A stretch of DNA of 64,000 nt, taken from positions 4,797,501-4,861,500 of the forward strand of contig JAIUCV010000076.1 of the NCBI GenBank assembly GCA_026724425.1. The letters run 5' to 3'. The translations under genes and the position numbers were made by a program. This document shows positions 1 through 11,000 of the stretch, piece by piece. This DNA is from Erythrophleum ivorense (taxonomy: Eukaryota > Streptophyta > Magnoliopsida > Fabales > Fabaceae). Numbering within the stretch: position 1 is the stretch's first letter; each line of letters begins with the position of its first letter. The notes under the pieces are model-generated. The model did no database searches. It was not told the DNA's origin and saw only the letters and a program-made list of their open reading frames with translations.

Positions 1-894
1 ACGCAAGAGCTTCAAGCGTCCGTCCTGGCATATCCCTTTATGCGCTGGGCGATGGATATCGTCGGCCCGATGCCACGATCCCGGCAATGCGCGTACCTCC
101 TGATCGTCACCGACTATTTCACCAAGTGGGTAGAAGCTAAGGCCTTCCCGAACCCCACTGCCAAAGACGTGCAGAACTTCATCTGGCAGTACGTCATTTG
201 CCGACATGGTCTACCATACGAAATCGTCACCGACAACGGCGGCCAATTCATAGCGGCAAGCTTCCGCGAGTTCTGTGCCAATTGGAAGATCAAGCTCGTC
301 TATTCCACGCCAAGATACCCCCAAGCCAATGGGCAAGCCGAGGCAACAAACAAAACTATCGTTGACGGCCTGAAGAAAAGACTCGAGAGCTACAAAGGAA
401 CGTGGGCAGACGAACTTGACGGAGTACTTTGGTCTCACCGCACAACGCCCAGGTCAGCGACTGGCGAAACCCCTTTCTCCCTATCTCACGGTTGCGAAGC
501 ATTAGCCCCTGCCGAGCTGCACGTCGCGAGCTTGCGCCGATCGCTCATGCCCCTCAACTCCTCATTGAATGACGAAACTTTGCACGATAGTCTCGTCAAC
601 ACTGAGGAGCTAAGAGATCGCTCCCTCTTGCGCATGCAAAACTATCAGCAAAAAGCAGCAAGATACTACGCCAAGAAGATTCGCAGCCGCCGCTTCGCAC
701 TGCATGATCTCGTCTTGAAAAAAGTCCACGACTTCACCAAGCCCAAGCACGCCGGCAAATTTGGTTTCAACTGGGAAGGGCCTTATCGCATCACGCGAAT
801 CATCAAACCAGGAGTGTACCAGCTCGAAGATGACGACGGAAGCATACTCCCTCGCTCGTGGAACTCCATGAACTTACGCAAGTTCCGCCACTAG
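1..894 (+). CDS. Retrotransposon integrase (C-terminal part of pol), 5' truncated by window
   Basis: The frame is open from base 1 to the TAG at 892-894, so the start lies outside the window. The protein holds the retroviral-type integrase core: first Asp in WAMDIVGPM, second Asp in VTDNGGQF, and the Glu in NGQAEATNKT. A basic C-terminal domain (FGFNWEGPYRI to RSWNSMNLRKF) follows, as in Ty3/gypsy pol. Integrase inserts the reverse-transcribed copy into nuclear DNA. No stop or frameshift is seen in this part, and the three catalytic residues are present. The motif style fits the Tat/Athila branch. Confidence 0.9.
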   Translation, partial: TQELQASVLAYPFMRWAMDIVGPMPRSRQCAYLLIVTDYFTKWVEAKAFPNPTAKDVQNFIWQYVICRHGLPYEIVTDNGGQFIAASFREFCANWKIKLVYSTPRYPQANGQAEATNKTIVDGLKKRLESYKGTWADELDGVLWSHRTTPRSATGETPFSLSHGCEALAPAELHVASLRRSLMPLNSSLNDETLHDSLVNTEELRDRSLLRMQNYQQKAARYYAKKIRSRRFALHDLVLKKVHDFTKPKHAGKFGFNWEGPYRITRIIKPGVYQLEDDDGSILPRSWNSMNLRKFRH

Positions 895-916
895 ACGCGT
901 AGCTTCGCGTCTCGTC

Positions 917-947
<31 letters not shown>

Positions 948-2058
948 CATGTTCACTGCATGAACACTTGTAACGAACTACGAATGGCTTGATCCCGGCA
1001 CGGGTACGTAGGCAGCCTTTTCACCGAGGCGCAGCTATAACTTAATAAAAATAAAAAAGCTTTTTTACTTTGTTAATTCGCTTGTACGCATGCATCTTTT
1101 TCTGAATCCTTGAGAAACATTCCATCTCGGCAGAAAAACCCAAGCAAGAATTTCCTGATTGACTTAGGTCAAAAACATATGTTTTGGTGTGCTTAGTGAA
1201 CTCGGCAAAATCAGAGTCATAAAATTCCTTTAGCACTCGGTAAATTAATGAGTCTCAAAGCCTCTGGAACTCGGCAGTATAATGAGTCCTTGTCAATGAG
1301 CTCGGCAAGAAAAGAGAGTCTCAAAGCTACTCTGAAGCGCACGCATAAAAGAGTAGTGTCGACGTTCTGGCCAAACAGTCGACCGCACATCGCACCAAGT
1401 GGACTGATCATCCCCCATTCTTCAAGAATGACGCACTACAAGCCGAGAGCACGCATATCTCGCACGACCCTAAGCCATATGGGCAAGAAAAAATCGCTAC
1501 CTTGTTAATCATATTCGACTTAGCGGCGTAGGAGTAATTCGAATTTCTAGACTTCGGTTCCTGTTACCGGCCTAAAAAGCGCCACCGCAAACAGATCCAA
1601 CAAGCACGGATCGGTGTCTCTTAAAAACGAGAATTCTGACGAACTGCGTGACTTCGCATCTCGTCAGATGCATAGCACTGTCATGGCGAGAAGCATCTCG
1701 TCACGACGGAACTTGAGCATGCCAAGTTGTCTCGGCACGTTGAACCACTTGTCTAACGACGGTTAGACGCTTGGACCATTCCGCTAGATTGACAAAACAG
1801 TGCACCTCATTAAAGGATATAGATTTAAAGCAGGATGTTTCAAAAAGCACGAAATCATCGACTATATTCGCGATAATTCATCTCGCACAAAGCAAAACGA
1901 TGAACGAGGAAGTAAAGCAAATACTTAAGTTTTAAATCCTGAAAAGCATACGGATTAAAACCCTCCCGGGCAATGTTGTTACATCGGCATGAATCGCCGC
2001 GACTAATAAAAAGAAGAGTTCTTAAAAAGCAGAAAAGGGAGAGAATAGAGGCGAAGTC
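895..2058. other. Retrotransposon spacer between integrase and antisense gene
   Basis: No convincing coding sequence. It holds an A-rich tract at about 918-945 and scattered short motifs of the type CTCGGCA and TCTCGTCA (for example near 906, 1656 and 1695, and again in the LTR near 5931). It probably contains the 3' untranslated regions of both the sense pol gene and the antisense gene. Confidence 0.6.
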
Positions 2059-4745
2059 CTAAACGGCCTCGGAAGCATCCAGACCCGGTTTCGTCCCGGC
2101 TTCAGCACTGGCCGCTCCCGAACTCTCTCTCGTCGCCGATCCACCAATTATAAGCTCAGCAAGATTGGGCCTGAGAGTATTATACATTGTACCAAATTGA
2201 TTAAAACCCTTCGGTGTAACCCAAGTGTTATCAAAGTAGAGATCGGCAAGGTCAAAGAGGCAATTTAACCTGTGTGGCGCTGCATAGTCGTCCGCTCCGA
2301 TATCAACCTCATCGATCTCATCCCCAGCAGCTCTGCTCTCCTTGACTTTAGCCTCCAGCTTCGCAATAACGAGGTCAAGATCTTGAGAGACGCCTTTCGT
2401 CCGTTGCACGTAATCGAGCAACGCTTCGTCAACCGCAATCTTGACCACTGCCTATTCCACTTCATCACGCTGCGCGACGAATTTACCAAGACGATCTAAA
2501 CGAGGAGCGTACCAGTCCCGCATGTCATCGTAAACACGAGTGGCGACATACTCAGTCTGCTTCTGACGGGACAGTCGGAGACGGGAAGCCTCAGCCTCAG
2601 CATTCTCCGCGTCTCGGCGGGACTTCTCTTCGAGCTCTGCAACTTGGGCGCGCAACTTGACCACCTCATCCTGAAGGCCAGCCGCCTTCAGGATCTCGCC
2701 ATTTAGGACGCCGACCTTCCTCTCAAGATCAGCCTTCTCTCTCTCAAGGAACTCAAACCTCGGACCCTTAGATCGCTCGCTCTGCAGTTTGGCGATTTCC
2801 CCCCGAGCCGCCTTCAGCATGGTGTCGTATTGCTGGACAACTGAAGAGAACTTCCCGGCAGCATTGACGAGGTCCGAAGAAACATCGACAACATCGCCCT
2901 TCAGCTCGATCTTCTTGAGCGGAACCCCCCAGTGAGGTTTAGGTTTGCAGCTCCAAACCAGCTCGGCGCAGAACTTCTTGTTGAGCATAAGAGGAGAGCC
3001 CCCTGACCAGACAACTGCGACCGCATCCGGGTCCGGTACCTCAGAGTCAGCAGGCTCGACCTTAGGGCCTGACGAGCTCGCGCCGACACTGGAAGGGCCT
3101 CCCGGCAGCTCAGACGGATCCTCGCCAAGATCGTCGTCACCTGACTGACGAGACGGATCCTCGCCGACCTCGACACCATCGTCTCGACGAGATGGGTCAT
3201 CGCCACCAGGAGGAACATCTCCCTCGTCAAGCACGACTTCAGGTGTCATCTCGGCAGCAGACGACCTCTCCTTGACCTTTCTCTCTCTCTCGATCTTGGC
3301 CATCTTCGAAGCCCTGCAGAAATGATAGCATATCAGCGGCACATACCGAAACTACGATGAAAAACAAGTTCTCCGTAAGAAAACTTACTTCGTCCTCGAC
3401 GCAACCGAGGAAGCCGGACGCTTGGCCGGTCCGCCTGACTCGGCAGCCGAGTCGGTCTTCTTCTCCCTCGGAGGAGAGTCCGGGATCAGAATGGCGTCAT
3501 CAGCAGACACGGGAGTCCTCTTCTTAAGCCCCATCTTCTTGGTTTGACGGGACGATTTAGCTGCAAAAGATCAAGCAAGGATCAACGACAAGCATAGTCG
3601 TAACGCAAAATCTGAACCAAAAAGCGATTGGGTTCTCACCAGTTGCTGGAGTAGGAGCGGGCTTGACCCTACCCTCTCTCTTCCTCTTCCTCCGCTCCTC
3701 GGATTTAGCGGCAAAGTCAGCCCAGATGATTCTGCTTCGATCTCGCAAAAGCTCGCACTTCTTCCGGAACGCGGCGGACGTTGGTTTCGGCACAACCCTC
3801 TCTGCAAAACAAGCAAAAGCAAAAGGTTAGCATACCAAGGCTAAACTCAATCTATGACGTGGCGAAATCTACAAGCAATCTACCAGCCTCATCGACCCAT
3901 CCCGTCAAGACATGGTCGGGGTTAAAATCCCCGATCGACGCAGCGTTTTTCTTGACATAGAAGTAGTAGTGCTTCCAGTGATGGATCTTGTCCTTGTGGG
4001 CGTCGTAAACGATGCCGTGCATCATCGTGGTACAGACTCGTCTGAACCTCTCCTCCTTCGCACTAGCACGGAAGTCAGTAAGGCGCTCGAAGAGCTCTCG
4101 GTCAAAGGCGATCCCGAGATGATTGGCCAAGGCCTCGGTGAAAACCATATGCCGGACCACGCCATGAGTCAGCTGACTCATGGGGACGCCACGCCGATAA
4201 GCGTAATCCAGCAGATGGCGGAAAATGGGAAACCGTACCCCAAATTCCGTGAACCAGCACTCATAAGCGCAGAACCATCCCGGCGGAGCGTCGAAAGGCC
4301 TTTGTCGGGACCTGAGTGCCGCGACAATCCCTTCGTCAATCCAAGACCGACCATCGGCGGTCAAGGAAGTCGCCGGAGTGCGCCAAGGCATCTCGACGAC
4401 CGACGGAAGACCCTCGAGTTCGACGTCATCCGGAGCCGGTACTTCCTCCAGTCCCACCTCGGAATCCGCGTCCGAGTCATTCTCCGGGATCTCATCGCGA
4501 TACCCGGAACTCTCACTACCCTCGTCCTGCAAGGACGGAACGTCGAAATCAGCGCGGACCCCCGAAGAAGGGTCCTTGGCCGTAGAGTCCGGCATTTCCG
4601 CTGTCGCCGCCCTACGACGACTCTCCAGGATCCGGCTCGCTCGGACCGCATCACCGAGAAAGCCCGGGATTAGATTTGAAAGCGGGACATCATCTTCGTC
4701 CCGCGCTATGGCTTTCCCTTTCCCCTTTCGGTCTGACGGATCCAT
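2059..4745 (-). pseudogene. Antisense extra gene (aORF) of the Tat element, four exons, one nonsense codon
   Basis: Read on the minus strand the ATG is at 4745. GT/AG junctions give exons 4745-3884, 3801-3640, 3560-3389 and 3313-2059. The lengths (862, 162, 172 and 1255) sum to 2451, an exact multiple of three, and the reading frame passes through every junction, so this is a real spliced gene of about 816 codons. One in-frame TAG (2452-2454) breaks it near the C-terminus. The N-terminal part is acidic with a globular block around WFCAYECWFTEFGVRFP; the middle is rich in Arg and Lys; the last exon is a long predicted coiled coil (LERKVGVLNGEI to AEASRLRLSRQ). It resembles the extra antisense ORFs reported in Tat-lineage elements and plant proteins labelled putative plant transposon protein. 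Its function is not known. Confidence 0.75.
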
Positions 4746-5563
4746 CAGACGAGAATCAGAAGACGAAGAGCCAAGATTTGACGAGAAACCCTAAAAATTC
4801 TGACGAAGAGGGAGAATCGAGGCGAGGAGAGAAAGGATTTCAAGTCAAGGATCAAGCGAATCTAAAACAATTACGCAAAACCTATCGGTTTAATCGAGCA
4901 ATGCAACTCAGATTCAAGATGGGAGAAGGAAATTACCTTTTCTTTTTCAGGGCGGTTGAAGGCAGTGAGCAGGCAAAAAAGGAATTAATGTGGAGGGGAA
5001 ATCCGAACGGTCCCTTTAAGAGAAATTTCCCGACTTCCAAGGAAAAAACTTCCCTTCCTTTTTCCCGCTTGGAAAAGCCTAACGGGACTTGGGCCTTTTT
5101 TGCAAAATCTCAACCGCCGATCCACTTTAGCAGTTTTAATAAGATGTGCATCGATGACGTGGCAATCCCACTCCTAACGAACCGCCTGCCAAGCGGTATA
5201 GCTCCTTCTTTTGACGAGCTGACGTTAAAATGAGGATGAACGGTCATTCTCTTCGACGAGCTGACTCGAATGAGACCGTTATAGATGGTTGATCCCTTTT
5301 GACGAGCTGATGTCAAAAACAATCATCGAAATGCATATTCTTTCGCGGACAAGATGACGTCAACGTACTCTTTTCCCTTCCTATGGTTTTTATCCCAAAC
5401 CGGGTTTTTCCATATCAAGGTTTTAACGAGGCGGTACGAATCTAAAGTCAATCGCACCTAAGACGAGCTAGCACTGGCGCCTTGTGCTGTTATTAATAAC
5501 TCTCGGGATCAACTCCCATTCATGAAGTTCGCCGAGACCAAATTGCATTTGACTCGCCAAACT
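4746..5563. other. Promoter side of the antisense gene / 3' untranslated DNA of the Tat element
   Basis: Lies between the antisense start codon and the polypurine tract. I see no supported coding sequence. It should contain the promoter of the antisense gene; no clear TATA box was identified. Confidence 0.5.
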
Positions 5564-5575
5564 GGGGGGGGGGGA
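5564..5575 (+). promoter_or_regulatory. Polypurine tract priming plus-strand synthesis
   Basis: A run of eleven G followed by A sits five bases upstream of the TGTT that starts the LTR. This is the expected place and composition of the polypurine tract in plant Ty3/gypsy elements. Confidence 0.75.
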
Positions 5576-5580
5576 CTTAT

Positions 5581-6063
5581 TGTTAGAGATGAAATGAGCA
5601 CATTTCCCCGAGCCCGTCGCAATGATTAACAGCACGAAGGCCCAGCCCGTCTTAAGCCATAGCCTCCTTACAGAAATGGAAAGCCTTGAGGAGGAAGGCA
5701 ATATCTTAAGCAAAAAGGAAAAAGAAGCAGCCGCCACTCGAAGAAAGGAAAGAAATCAAGAGAAGAAGAAGTTTTCCTTTATGATCAAGAGGAGAATATT
5801 CAGAAGAGAATCGCCTTAACTCAACTATATAAGGAGAGGTCTTCATTCTCTGAAGACCAAGTCACGCTACCCTGAGAACCCTAAAAGCATTTGCTCATCT
5901 CTTCTCTATTTTATTCGCTATTCGCATTACGTCTCGTCAAGGCTTGTTTGACGAGACAATCTCTTGTATCCAATCTTCTTCTTGAGTAATTAATCCAAAG
6001 CTTCCCAAGTCTCCCATCCGAAATATCCCGTCACATTAACGTGTGCTATTTCTGGAATCAACA
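5581..6063 (+). repeat. 3' LTR of the Tat element
   Basis: About 483 bp, starting TGTTAGAGAT and ending ATCAACA, so the 4-bp ends are inverted repeats and the TG...CA rule is met. A TATA box (TATATAAG, 5826-5833) lies at a sensible place for the U3/R border. The partner LTR is not in the window, so the right boundary is inferred from the terminal motif only. Confidence 0.7.
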
Positions 6064-6232
6064 GACTCTATTTGTAAAATATTTTTCTAAGACAGAGAAC
6101 GTTCGAAGTTGTCGAGAACATCATGAGTGAGACCCTCGTAGATGGCTCCTTTTTGATCTGCAAGAATAACTAATGCGAGAGTGGAAGCATTTCTCTTCAC
6201 ATAAATATTTTTTTTTTGAAGTATTATTAAGA
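6064..6232. other. Host or older DNA between two elements
   Basis: Short stretch in which nothing can be identified. Confidence 0.4.
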
Positions 6233-6618
6233 TCAGTTCGGAGGGTTAGCTTCAGAAGCTATCCAACTCGGGATCGTAGAGTTTACATAGATAAAAGTAA
6301 AACCTCGTGCTCGAGCTCCTTTTGAGAGTTTATCGGCACAGACATTTAACAAACGTGGAATAAAAGAGAGAGAAAAGCCGGTAAAAGAAGAATAAACAGA
6401 ATGACATTCCTCTAACTCATTTGCCAATGAAGGCCATGCTTCTTCTTCCTCAATGATCTTCACGAGTTGTTGGCAGTCTGATTCAAAGATAAGAGAGTTT
6501 AGGCGTCATTGTAGAGCTGTCTTCATAGCCCAAATGAGCGCCGCTAGCTCTGCATGAAGAGGAGAAAGGACTTGGGTCATAGCACTCGACCCGTATACTC
6601 GCTCTCTAATAGAATCGT
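6233..6618 (-). pseudogene. RNase H-like (RVT_3) gene, C-terminal fragment
   Basis: Minus-strand reading gives SPLHAELAALIWAMKTALQ, then LIFESDCQQLVKIIEE and FIPRLLNVCADKLSKGARA, the signature of the type-1 RNase H domain found at the end of plant LINEs and in related single-domain genes. An in-frame stop (reverse complement of 6506-6508) lies inside it. Its upstream half is found at 10839-11000, the two being separated by a copia insertion. Confidence 0.8.
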
Positions 6619-6768
6619 TGAACAAAGAGATTTGTGAAATGGGTTTTCTATCTCTCCTCTGTCGGCAAATGGTTACCAGAGATATATATACACTTAATCT
6701 ATCTAGTAAACCAAACCAAAAGCAACAAAATAAAGTAAACCATATTAAACCGATTCTATATACTAATA
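6619..6768 (-). repeat. 3' LTR of the copia element
   Basis: Nearly identical to 10691-10838. On the minus strand it starts TATTAG and ends TTCA. A G-rich tract (CTTGAGGGGGGC in minus reading, about 6769-6780) precedes it and fits a polypurine tract. Confidence 0.85.
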
Positions 6769-6775
6769 GCCCCCC

Positions 6776-7960
6776 TCAAGATGAGGGTGCATAGATGTTA
6801 TGAACACTCATCTTGCTCATGTTCTCCCGACATGGAGCTGGATAGAGAGCCTTGGTGAGTACATCTGCAAGTTGATTATCAGTCCGAACAAACATGGTCT
6901 TGATGATCCCAGCTTCTATAGCTTCCCGAACTTTGTGACAAGCAAATTCGATGTGTTTAGTGCGCTCATGAAACACAGAGTTGTTGGCAATGTGGAGAGC
7001 GGCAGTGTTGTCACAATAGAGATAAGCCGGCGGTGAAAACGGAACACGAAGAGCTTTGAGTAGCTGACTGATCCACATAATTTCTTTAGTAGCCATACAC
7101 ATAGCTCTGTATTCTGCTTCAGCTGTGCTTAAGGAGACTACGTCCTGTTTCTTCAAACTCCAAGTAACTAGAGAATTGCCAATGAAGATGGCATAACCAG
7201 TGCACGATCTTCTTTCATCGCGACAGCCACCCCAATCAGAATCACAGAATCCACGAAGGTCAAAATTGGCTTCCGTGTCATAGAAGAGGCCCTGACCAAT
7301 AGTGCCTTTCAAATAACGCAACACCTTATGAGCTGCTTTAAGGTGAGGTTCACGAGGTGCAGAAGAAAACTGAGCAAGTCTACCAACTGCAAAAGCAATA
7401 TCAGGCCGAGTAACTACCAAGTATTGAAGCTTACCAATCAAACGTCGATATTGTTTGGTATCCGACAGAAGATCACCAACTTCTTTGGAAAGGTTCTGGT
7501 TCGGTTCCATCGGGATAGAAGAGGGCTTGCAGTCAGAGAAACCAGTATCAACCAAGAGATCAAGGACATACTTCCGTTGATTGATGGAAATCCCGGCACT
7601 GGATCGAGCTATTTCAAGACCAAGAAAGAACTTCGGAGGACCAAGATCACGGAGCTTAAAAGTGTCACCCAACTTCGCCTTTAACTCTAAAGCAGCAAGC
7701 TCATTCGTGCAAGCAATAAGTATATCATCGACATACACCAAAACAACCAGAAACTGTCCACTGAATTCCTTCGCAAAGAGCGTATGATCACCGTGACACT
7801 TCTCAAAACCAAAACCAGTCAATGTTGTTGAAAATTTGATAAACCATTGACGAGAAGCTTGCTTAAGACCATAGATGGATTTATACAACTTACAAACAGC
7901 ATTAGGCGGAATTTCCTCCCCAGTAATCTCTGCATAACCCGGAGTATGTTCCGCCTAATG
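6776..7960 (-). pseudogene. Copia reverse transcriptase (C-terminal part) and RNase H
   Basis: Minus-strand reading begins in PGYAEITGEEIPPNAVCK and runs through SIYGLKQASRQW, the polymerase box VYVDDIL, and an RNase H domain with CDSDWGG, STAEAEYRAM, CDNTAALHIA and RTKHIEFACHKVRE. The 370 residues after the first Met are open. The fingers and first part of the palm, which should join this to the integrase, are missing; the break is at the inverted repeat at 7892-7968. Without that part it cannot give an active polymerase. Confidence 0.85.
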
Positions 7961-7968
7961 CTGTTTGT
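7892..7968. repeat. 20-bp perfect inverted repeat at the deletion junction in the copia element
   Basis: 7892-7911 and 7949-7968 are exact reverse complements with 37 bp between them. The inner copy encodes conserved reverse-transcriptase sequence (PPNAVCK), so the outer copy is the extra one. It replaces the end of the integrase frame and supplies its stop codon. Confidence 0.9.
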
Positions 7969-9193
7969 CGAGAAATATCCTTATAAAAAATGAAACCGAG
8001 TGTGTCTCTATATCTAGTAGCTTATAACCCATATAACCAGCAGGATAGCCTGGGAAAATACAAGCTCTAGCTCTAGGATCGAACTTAGTTCTAGACTTGG
8101 GGGAAGTAGAGCAATAGCAAAGACACCCAAAGGACTTGAGAGACTGATAATCAGGGGTTTTAGAGGTTAACTTCTCAAAAGGAGACTTGTTATCTAAGAC
8201 CGGGGAAGGTAATCTATTGATAAGGAATACAGCCGTCAAGATACAGTCACCCCAAAACTCTAAGGGAACACCCGACTGAAATAAAAGAGCTATAGCGACA
8301 TTGAGTAAATGCTGATGCTTTCGTTCTACCACAGAATTTTGTTCAGGAGTTTCAGGACATGAATGATATGCCGTAATGCCTTTTTGTAAATAAAAATCAG
8401 TAAACTTTAGTTCATGCGCATTATCAGAACGAACAGAAAGAACTTTTGCAGCAAACTGAGTTTCAATCATAGTAATGAAATCAGGAAAAATAGTTAAAAC
8501 ATCCGATTTTTGTTTAAGCAAATAAGTCCAAGTGGCTCGGCTAAAATCATCAACAATAGTCAAAAAATACTTGTAGCCATCAATAGTGGGAACTGAAAAC
8601 GGACCCCAAGTATCAATATGAAGCAATTCAAAAGGCTTAGTACGCATATGATTCAAAGACTGAAAAGGAAGATGTTTTTGCTTGGCCAAATGACAAATGC
8701 GACAATGAAAAGGAGTTTTACTTTTATTAACTTTCGGAAACTGCAAAACATCAAATAAAGATTCAATTATACTCATAGACGGATGACCAAGTCGCGTATG
8801 CCATGTAGTAGAATCGACCTTACTGACAGAACAGAGAGTATCAGTACCTTGAAAATCAGAACAATTGATACTGACTAAAGACTTATCGAGATTCAGAACA
8901 TAAAGGTTGGCCACTTGACTACCTTGACCAATCATCAACTCCCGAGTAAGAGCCTGAATGAAACATGCATCAGAGGTAAAACTAACTTTAGAATGCAATG
9001 TTTTAGTGATAACACTAACACTCAGCAAATTAAACTTGAACTCAGGAATGAAAAGAACATTATGCAATGCAAGAGAATCAGTAAGCTGAATGAAACCCGT
9101 TCCCTCTATCTTAACCGTGACTCCAGTAGGAAGACGCACAAAAGTTCTATCTAAAGCTCTATACTCGATACAAATCCTTTTCATGAGTAACAT
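7955..9193 (-). pseudogene. Copia GAG-pre-integrase and integrase
   Basis: The minus-strand frame shows the pre-integrase motif WHTRLGHPS with downstream CRICHLAKQ, then the integrase core: Asp in LLHIDTWGPF, Asp in SVRSDNAHE, and Glu in NSVVERKHQH. Later come FWGDCILTAVFLINRLP and SFGCLCYCSTSPKSRTKF, normal for copia. It is joined to the protease end of gag only after a single-base frameshift near 9175. The C-terminus is cut off by the inverted-repeat junction at 7968. Confidence 0.85.
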
Positions 9194-10564
9194 GATGACT
9201 AGCCCCCGAGTCTATAACCCAAGCTCTAAGAGACAACTCAGTTTCATGAGGTATAGAAGAGGTGAGCATGTCATAAAAGGAGTTATCATAAAGAGAAAGG
9301 AAAGTACCAGATATATGTGAGACACTTGGCACGGAAGTTGAAGTCGAAGCATCAGAAGGTTTAGCAAAAGTAGTGGAAGGCGTACCAGAGGAGTGGAGTT
9401 TAGTGCTTAAGTAAGAGATCATTTGTTGGAGTTGTGTTGTAGTCATATTCTCCTTCAGCTCATTAAATCTTCCATCTCGCTGATTATGAGCATATCCCAG
9501 AGCAGCCATATTCGCACTTCCCACCGAAGATTGCTTCTTAGCACGAGGATGGCCTGGTGGATAGCCATGGACTTTGTAACATTTGTCCACAGTGTGACCA
9601 AGGCGAAAACAATGAGAGCATTTCGGTTTCTGGAAGTTGCTTTGAGTCATGAGAATAGGAACTTGCTCTGGTAGAGTAGCTTGAGATTGAAAAGCAGATG
9701 GATGCGATGAAGGCTTAGAGGTGCTGCCAACAATCCTCTGACTTTCATCTTGATCCAAGATATTGTAAATCTCATTCAATCCAGGTCTCGGCTTCATGTT
9801 AAGAATCTGACCACGAATATTATTGAAACTATCATTCAATCCCATAAGAAACTGAATAACACGACTGGTCTCAGCTTCCTCAAGCAGCTCGTGAACTTGA
9901 TCACAATCGCATTTCTTCACAATCCGAGACCTAGTGTTTCCAAGTTGTTCCCATAAGGTCTTCTTCTTCGTGAAGTATGTAGAGAGATCCAGTTCTCCCT
10001 GCTTGAGCGTCATCACAGCCTGTTCCAATTGATATCTCCGAGGAAGATTGTTAATCCGGAAGCGACGAAATAGATCATTCCACATTTCAGCAGCATCCTG
10101 ACTATAGAGAATACTGTCATATATCTCCTTATCCACGACATTAAGAATCCATGATTTCACCATACTGTTGCAACGACTCCAGATCTGAAAAGTAAAATCA
10201 TCTTCAGGTGGTCTAGGAAGAGATCCATCAACAAACGACAATTTATTTTTCGCCTCAAGACTGATCTTCATCGCAATAAATCAGCTGTTGAAATTTGTAC
10301 CATCTAGAGTATGGGCAACGATCGATAAACCTGGATGATCGGACGAGTGGAGGAAGAACGGGCTATGTTGGTTGTCAAAAGATTCAGAAACCTTAGACAC
10401 CGACCCATGACTACCAAAGTTCGCCGATCGTGGAGGACGTTGTGTAGAAGCTATCCCGACCTCCGGATCCGCAAGGATCGGTGATTGGTGACGAAAGACG
10501 AGCTCCGATCAACAACGTCAGGTGTGGAGCTCCGAGTCTTCATTTTTCCCTTTTGTTTTCCCAT
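9159..10564 (-). pseudogene. Copia gag with zinc knuckle and protease start
   Basis: The likely start is the Met at 10564 (MGKQKGKMKTRSST). A frameshift near 10480-10490 and a TGA at the conserved Trp of the motif GTNFNSW (just before the Met at 10271) break the N-terminal part. From 10271 onward it is open: UBN2-type gag core, a CCHC knuckle (CSHCFRLGHTVDKC), then the protease active site WVIDSGASHHV. Gag forms the particle and binds the RNA; the protease processes the polyprotein. Confidence 0.85.
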
Positions 10565-10690
10565 CTTCAACGAGTAGTGATTGTGCGGAAGGTCAATCAA
10601 CGAGTATCGCGAAGAAAAAAACGGAGAAAACAAAAAAATTGGAAGAAATCAGAGGGGAAATCACCAGATTTGACGGAGAAAAAGCTCTGT

Positions 10691-10838
10691 TGAACAAAGA
10701 GATTTGTGAAATGGGTTTTCTATCTCTCCTCTGTCCAAATGGTTACCAGAGATATATATACACTTAATCTATCTAGTAAACCAAACCAAAAGCAACAAAA
10801 TAAAGTAAACCATATTAAACCGATTTTATATACTAATA
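10691..10838 (-). repeat. 5' LTR of the copia element
   Basis: Pairs with 6619-6768. Internal to it on the minus strand the bases CAGAGC fit the end of a tRNA-Met primer-binding site, though its first half is not conserved. Confidence 0.8.
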
Positions 10839-11000
10839 CTCTCCATCCTCCTTCTCGATAACGAAACCACCTCCGCAAAGCTGACTGTCAATACTCCAAG
10901 AAGCATCGACCTCAACAGCAGATTCCAATCTTATAGAGTCCACAGCAGGGGTTCCCATTATAGCTTGAACTTGGCTATGTTTTAAACCGTGCCATTTTTT
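10839..11000 (-). pseudogene. RNase H-like gene, N-terminal fragment
   Basis: Minus-strand reading gives SAVEVDASWSIDSQLCGGGF followed by VIEKEDGE, the first strand and catalytic Asp of an RNase H domain. It continues into 6233-6618 once the copia element is removed, making one interrupted gene or LINE end. Confidence 0.75.

Larger units (their letters stand above)
1..6063 (+). mobile_element. Ty3/gypsy LTR retrotransposon, Tat lineage, 3' part
   Basis: The element enters from the left edge of the window. It shows, in order, the integrase end of pol (1-894), a non-coding spacer, a multi-exon gene on the opposite strand (2059-4745), a G-rich polypurine tract (5564-5575) and a 3' LTR (5581-6063) whose ends are TGTT and AACA. 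An extra antisense gene between pol and the 3' LTR is a known trait of Tat-lineage plant elements. The 5' half and the other LTR are outside the window, so age and target duplication cannot be judged. Confidence 0.85.
6619..10838 (-). mobile_element. Ty1/copia LTR retrotransposon, internally deleted, inserted in RNase H-like gene
   Basis: Two LTRs (6619-6768 and 10691-10838) differ only by one substitution and a small indel region, so insertion is recent. On the minus strand the order is gag, protease, integrase, reverse transcriptase, RNase H, which is the copia order. It carries a stop and frameshifts in gag, a frameshift between protease and integrase, and a deletion removing the N-terminal part of reverse transcriptase. 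It splits an RNase H-like gene of the same orientation. I found no clear 5-bp target duplication. Confidence 0.9.

Noticed and set aside
3912..4673. 253-codon plus-strand frame opposite the Tat antisense gene
   Set aside because: It is the GC-rich shadow of exon 1 of the minus-strand gene, whose splice phases are exact.
6614..6618. Target duplication for the copia element
   Set aside because: The five bases outside the left LTR do not match those outside the right LTR (10839-10843), so none is claimed.
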